From JAYZQT01 sp036136335 (GTDB lineage: Bacteria > Pseudomonadota > Alphaproteobacteria > MPNO01 > UBA830): 54,985 bases of DNA. Below the pieces are notes generated by a model. That model was not told where the DNA came from. It saw only the letters and a program-made list of their open reading frames with translations, and searched no databases. Shown in pieces: positions 51,048-54,985 of the stretch. The number at the start of each line of letters is the position of its first letter. Within the stretch, counting starts at the first letter, position 1. The position numbers and the translations under genes were made by a program. Where the stretch lies: assembly GCA_036136335.1 (NCBI GenBank), contig JAYZQT010000066.1:1-54985 (forward strand), given 5' to 3'.

Positions 51048-53108
51048 CTATTCCTTCCGTTCGGCAGTGATGCAGGCGTTTTCAGAAACCGATGCCGTCC
51101 ATCCGGGTAGAATGAAGATCGTTGTTTCGCGTTCTTCGATGATCACCGGACCATCCACTACCTGTCCGGCGGCAAGTTTGGTGCGGTCGTATACAGCCAC
51201 GGGTTCAGGCGTATTGGCGATGAAAACCCGGCGATGGCCTTTGGGTGTGCCCGCGACCTCCGCCAAATCGGGTATTCCGTGGCGTTCAATCGCGGGACCG
51301 AGGGCGCTGATCCGCCAGGCGACAACCTCGATCGGCATGTCAGGCAACCTCAGGCCGTATTGAGCCTCATACGAGCTTTCAAACGAATCTCGCATGGATG
51401 TGATGTCCTCTCTGTCGGTGGGATCGCCCTCAAAATTGATAGTGACTTCGTTCTGCTGGCCGGCATAGCGCATGTCCGCGCCGTAGATGTATTTGATGTC
51501 TTTGGGATCGCAACCTGCAGTCTCTAGTGCGATGCCGGATTCAGCGGTCATTTCAGCGTAGGTTGCTGCTGCTGCCTGCCAGTTAATGCCGCCAGCGGTA
51601 CCGCGGGCGAGGTCAAACCGCACCGGGGTAACCAGCGTACCAAACGCCGATAAAACGCTGGCGAGTGGCGGGTATATCACCGTGGTGCTTTCGAGCAGTT
51701 CGGCGACATGACACGCATGCACCGGTCCCGCCCCGCCAAACGCAAGGACCGGTATGCCGCGGTAGTCGAAGCCGCGGTCGGTAGCGTGAGCCCGGGCCGC
51801 CGCCGCCATGGATTCATTAACTACCTGAAAGATTCCACGCGCCGTCTGCGGAATCGACGTATCGAGACGTTCCGCCAAGGGCTTTATTGAATTTTCGGAT
51901 GCTGCCCTGTCGAGCACCATTTCGCCGCCCAGAAAGTTATCCGCGTCAAGCAGGCCGAGGACGAGGTCTGCATCGGTGACTGCTGGATTTTCTCCACCGC
52001 GTCCGTAACAGGCTGGACCAGGCTCCGAGCCTGCGCTGTGTGGACCAACCTTCAAAAGTCCAAGCGCGTCGACCGAGGCAAGCGAGCCGCCGCCTGCGCC
52101 AATTTCAATCATGTCAATCGCCGGAATAATAACCGGCATGCCGCTTCCGGCTTTGAATCGGTACATGCGGTCGACCTCGAACAGGCCCGTTACGGTTGGC
52201 GTTCGGTCTTCGATCACACAGGCTTTGGCGGTTGTACCGCCCATGTCGAATGACAGTAGGCGGTCAAGCCCCAGGCGCTCCGCGTAATAGCTCGCGACGA
52301 GTGCTCCTGCAGCGGGGCCGGACTCCATCATGCGGACCGGGAACCGGCTCGCTGTCTCGGTCCCGAGAACGCCACCATTACTCATCATGATCAAGGGTCG
52401 GCTGGGGAAGCCGCGATTAATGAGTTCATGCGAGAGCCGCGCGAGGTAAGGCTCTGTAATTGGTCGGGTGTATGCGTTTAACGCTGTGGTTGCGGCGCGG
52501 GGGTATTCCCGGATTTGTGGCGCTACCTCGGACGAGATCGACACGTATACTTTGGGAATTTCAGCGTCCAGGATATCACGGATACGGCGTTCGTTGGTGC
52601 CGTTGACGTATGCATTCAGCAGGCAAATTGCGACGGCGGCAACGCCCTTGTCCCTGAGTTCATGTGCGAGCGCTGTGATCTGTTCGTCGTTGATGTCCGC
52701 CTCGACCGTCCCGTCGGCCAGAGTTCGTTCGGTGATGCCCCAGGTAAGATTACGCGGCACGATAGGCTCGGCATATTCGATCTGCGGGTCAAACATGTCA
52801 TAGCGATGTTCATCACGAATGTAGAGGACGTCCTTGAATCCCTCGGTTACCAGAAGGGCGGTTGGGAGCCCTGATCGGGTAAGGACCGCGTTGGTGACTA
52901 CCGTGGTGGCATGGACGATGACATCGTCGACGTCGCTGGCCTCGGCGCCTGCTTTGGTCATTGCGGAATCGACGGCAGCAAAAAATCCGTCGAGCAGATC
53001 GTCATATGTGGTAAGGGTCTTGTCCACCCAGGTGCGGCCGTCCTCATGCCGCAGAACAATGTCCGTGAAAGTGCCGCCTATATCGACAGCGAAGGCGTAT
53101 CCACCCAT
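51048..53108 (-). CDS. hyuA: Hydantoinase A/oxoprolinase-family subunit (ATP-dependent)
   Basis: The 686-residue protein has the sugar-kinase-like phosphate loop VDIGGTFTDIVL at 9-20, HATTVVTNAVLTR near 67, MSNGGVLG near 244 and FDMGGTTAKACVI near 284. This is the ATPase subunit that activates the cyclic amide before hydrolysis in the HyuA/HyuB complex. It is followed by hyuB after three bases. A second, different HyuA begins at 54252 on the other strand. N-methylhydantoinase, 5-oxoprolinase or a ketone carboxylase are the possible identities. Confidence 0.9.
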   Translation of the reverse strand: MGGYAFAVDIGGTFTDIVLRHEDGRTWVDKTLTTYDDLLDGFFAAVDSAMTKAGAEASDVDDVIVHATTVVTNAVLTRSGLPTALLVTEGFKDVLYIRDEHRYDMFDPQIEYAEPIVPRNLTWGITERTLADGTVEADINDEQITALAHELRDKGVAAVAICLLNAYVNGTNERRIRDILDAEIPKVYVSISSEVAPQIREYPRAATTALNAYTRPITEPYLARLSHELINRGFPSRPLIMMSNGGVLGTETASRFPVRMMESGPAAGALVASYYAERLGLDRLLSFDMGGTTAKACVIEDRTPTVTGLFEVDRMYRFKAGSGMPVIIPAIDMIEIGAGGGSLASVDALGLLKVGPHSAGSEPGPACYGRGGENPAVTDADLVLGLLDADNFLGGEMVLDRAASENSIKPLAERLDTSIPQTARGIFQVVNESMAAAARAHATDRGFDYRGIPVLAFGGAGPVHACHVAELLESTTVIYPPLASVLSAFGTLVTPVRFDLARGTAGGINWQAAAATYAEMTAESGIALETAGCDPKDIKYIYGADMRYAGQQNEVTINFEGDPTDREDITSMRDSFESSYEAQYGLRLPDMPIEVVAWRISALGPAIERHGIPDLAEVAGTPKGHRRVFIANTPEPVAVYDRTKLAAGQVVDGPVIIEERETTIFILPGWTASVSENACITAERKE

Positions 53109-53203
53109 TCTTGATCCGTTCTGAAGTTTGATGCGGGACTATAACAGGTGGCCAGGTGGAGGGAATGGGCCTCTGCAAATGCTCCGGCCTCCGGGATTGA
53201 ATC

Positions 53204-53341
53204 CTATAGCGGCCCGATAACGGAGTCAGTGAGGCGAAGAGTGTCATATACCAGGTGCTTCTCCTGGAACTTTAACCCGTGCGATGCGTCCAATCCGGCA
53301 TCGGCAACATTTTCTTGATCAAATTCAGCGGATAGTTTCAT
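53204..53341 (-). CDS. Candidate small protein upstream of hyuA (45 residues)
   Basis: On the minus strand an ATG at 53341 follows GGGGAGAG at the right distance and opens a 45-codon frame, MKLSAEFDQENVADAGLDAS onward, ending at TAG before hyuA. The frame reads back a further 25 codons without a stop in a coding-like manner (LNDTVFWQNIRVGESRP). I know no family for it. It could be a real short gene or the end of a decayed one. The rest of the 302-base gap shows nothing else. Confidence 0.3.
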   Translation of the reverse strand: MKLSAEFDQENVADAGLDASHGLKFQEKHLVYDTLRLTDSVIGPL

Positions 53342-53467
53342 CGGCCGGCTCTCCCCAACGCGGATGTTCTGCCAAAACACCGTATCATTCAGGTCGGCAA
53401 AGATTAAGCTGTGTTAATGCCGCTAATAAACATGTTACGGGTAGAAACAGATAAAAAGGAAAAAATA

Positions 53468-54019
53468 ATGCAGCGTCTCAATCCCCCAGACCCATCTAGC
53501 TATACCGATCAACAAAGGAAGACAGCTGATTTTATTGCAGGAACCCGGGGTTCAATTCGTGGGCCTTTTGGTCCGTGGCTACACGTCCCGGCACTTGCAG
53601 AGCATGTTCAGCAGGTAGGGGCGTTTCTCCGGTTTGGCTCAAAAATGCCGGGAAATCTGCGTGAACTTGCAATCTGCACCGTTGGTCAGCACTGGAAAGC
53701 CGACTTCGAGTGGTTTGCACATGCGCCACTGGCAATTGAAGAGGGAGTGGCGTCGGGTGCGATTGAATTGCTTCGGACCGGTAACCTGCCGACTCCGCTA
53801 AGTGACGAAGAACGCTGCGTTCATGACTTGACATCGGAGATCATCACCACCGGCCAGCTATCTGAAGTATCCTATAATCGGGGCTCGGGAGTATTGGGTG
53901 ATGAGTTGATGGTGGAACTCGTCGGTCTCTGCGGATATTACACGCTGGTTTCCTTCACCCTGAATGTATTCAGAGTACCCGTTCCCGACGGGGCAGAAAT
54001 ACCGTTCACGGAACAATGA
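53468..54019 (+). CDS. Carboxymuconolactone decarboxylase-family protein without CxxC
   Basis: The start is placed at ATG 53468, preceded by AAGGAAAAAAT; the frame is open from 53411. The 183-residue helical protein has LRELAICTVGQHWKADFEWFAHAP near 80-103, the CMD helix with His and Glu but without the Cys-x2-Cys of AhpD. CMD members of this kind decarboxylate gamma-carboxymuconolactone or have unknown roles. It lies between the two HyuA genes and is divergent from hyuA-1. Confidence 0.82.
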   Translation: MQRLNPPDPSSYTDQQRKTADFIAGTRGSIRGPFGPWLHVPALAEHVQQVGAFLRFGSKMPGNLRELAICTVGQHWKADFEWFAHAPLAIEEGVASGAIELLRTGNLPTPLSDEERCVHDLTSEIITTGQLSEVSYNRGSGVLGDELMVELVGLCGYYTLVSFTLNVFRVPVPDGAEIPFTEQ

Positions 54020-54251
54020 TTGGAAGGGTCTGTTTGATTTGAGAACCAAATTCAACGCCGAATGCTCCGGCCTGGCGCGTCGTGTAATCGACGATTGGCT
54101 CGTCGCTGATTCTGCGGACAAGCATTAACTTTAACCATGAAGATCAATAGGCATGCGCAATAATTTGGTGACTGTGATTTCCACCAGAACAGAAGCAGTC
54201 CAACAGGTTTATGCATTTTTTGCGTACTTGGAAATGAGGTAGCTGGAGCAT

Positions 54252-54985
54252 ATGTCGAACGGTGAAATTCACGTTGGTTGCGACATTGGCGGTACCTTCA
54301 CCGACATTGTGGCACGACAGGCTGACGGTACGCTACACGTCCGAAAGATTGCTTCAACTCCGGATGACCCAGGACGTGCCGTGGTCTCGGGTTTGATTGA
54401 TCTGTTGAATGATGTTGGGGCGTCACTCCAGGATGTAAGCGAGGTTGTTCATGGAACCACGGTAGGCTCCAATACAATACTTCAGAAGACCGGCGCAAAG
54501 ACCGGCCTGATTACAACAAAAGGTTTTCGTGATGTGCTGGAAATCGGCCGCATCAGAACGCCGACTATGTTTGACCTGACTTGGGAAAAACCCGAACCCC
54601 TGGTTTCGCGACGCTATCGCCTTGAGGTTGGCGAAAGAATGGGAGCAGATGCCCAACCAGTATATGTTTTGCCGGAGAACGAAGTCGTTGAAGCGGGACA
54701 ATTTCTCGTGGACGAAGGGGTGGAGGCCGTCGCCATTTGTTACATAAACTCCTTTATCAACGCGGCTCATGAGCGGCGAACGGTTGAAATACTGGAAGAT
54801 AAATTTCCCGAAATACTGGTGACCGCCTCCTGTGATGTTTTGCCAGAAATGAAGGAATACGAGAGGACGTCTACGACCGTAGTCAATGCATATCTTTTGG
54901 TCGAAATGCGACGGTATCTGACAAACCTGACAAAAAACCTTGAAGTCGCGGGGATGGATGCGCCGTTGCTTGTCGTTGCGTCCTC
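54252..54985 (+). CDS. hyuA: Second hydantoinase A/oxoprolinase-family protein, N-terminal part
   Basis: An ATG at 54252, preceded by GGAGCAT, opens a frame of 244 codons that continues past the right edge. It reads VGCDIGGTFTDIVARQADG at 8-26, VVHGTTVGSNTILQKTGA near 65, GFRDVLEIGRIRTPTMFDLT near 91 and EYERTSTTVVNAYL near 212, all family hallmarks of HyuA. It is clearly not a copy of the gene at 51048. A HyuB gene would be expected to follow in the next contig part. The 232 bases before it hold no clear gene. Confidence 0.88.
   Translation, partial: MSNGEIHVGCDIGGTFTDIVARQADGTLHVRKIASTPDDPGRAVVSGLIDLLNDVGASLQDVSEVVHGTTVGSNTILQKTGAKTGLITTKGFRDVLEIGRIRTPTMFDLTWEKPEPLVSRRYRLEVGERMGADAQPVYVLPENEVVEAGQFLVDEGVEAVAICYINSFINAAHERRTVEILEDKFPEILVTASCDVLPEMKEYERTSTTVVNAYLLVEMRRYLTNLTKNLEVAGMDAPLLVVAS

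Overview
The window is a dense bacterial catabolic region: about fifty protein-coding genes on both strands, short spacers, Shine-Dalgarno sites of the GGAG type, and many start/stop overlaps. Gene content (a presqualene diphosphate synthase of the HpnD type, xanthine-dehydrogenase-family large subunits, HyuA/HyuB pairs, EamA transporters, Rieske oxygenases, many SDRs and RidA proteins, base composition near balance) points to Pseudomonadota, probably an uncultivated, perhaps marine, alphaproteobacterium. That placement is inference. No rRNA, tRNA, CRISPR array, intact transposase or recognisable stand-alone transcription regulator was seen.

Layout. (1) 1-2760, minus strand: a methyl-transfer operon (helix-turn-helix/SAM methyltransferase fusion, methylenetetrahydrofolate reductase, single-domain MetE-like protein cut by the window edge) headed by a palindromic operator candidate. 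(2) 2885-8903: acyl-CoA ligase, 4,5-dihydroxyphthalate-decarboxylase-like protein, glutathione transferase, MFS carrier and a lone HpnD. (3) 8988-16827, plus strand: a long catabolic operon with a small HTH-like protein, Rieske oxygenase, SDR, cupin, alpha/beta hydrolase, an SDR lacking the Tyr/Lys catalytic pair, a ThDP enzyme, an aspartate-dehydrogenase-like protein and a CxxC carboxymuconolactone-decarboxylase-family protein. It is followed by a divergent orphan GroEL and an EamA transporter. (4) 19854-20690: a recombination scar with a frameshifted tyrosine-recombinase fragment abutting a fragment of a VanA-type Rieske oxygenase. (5) 20691-29182: CnbZ-like and RidA-like imine/enamine proteins, DUF924, DUF1989, two VOC proteins, a D-tartrate-dehydratase-like enolase-superfamily enzyme, a second Rieske oxygenase, a second EamA transporter and a luciferase-like flavoenzyme. 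(6) 29359-38304: AI-2E-type membrane protein, SLC13 anion carrier, ThDP enzyme, cupin, two SDRs, amidase, enoyl-CoA hydratase. (7) 38541-41539: fused FO synthase (FbiC) overlapping an F420:NADP oxidoreductase. (8) 41657-47644: two molybdenum hydroxylase large subunits flanking an amidase, with no small or FAD subunit. (9) 47692-54985: RidA, GST, cupin, HyuB, HyuA, a second carboxymuconolactone-decarboxylase-family gene and the start of another HyuA.

Working picture (inference): the organism takes up organic acids or aromatic/N-heterocyclic compounds through MFS, SLC13 and EamA carriers. It opens them with Rieske oxygenases, molybdenum hydroxylases and a possibly F420- or FMN-dependent oxidase, and hydrolyses amide and cyclic imide bonds with amidases and HyuA/B. 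Reactive enamines would be cleared by RidA-type proteins, and the carbon passed through ThDP enzymes, SDRs and CoA chemistry. Redox partners (oxygenase reductases, Fe-S and FAD subunits) and regulators are missing and must lie elsewhere.
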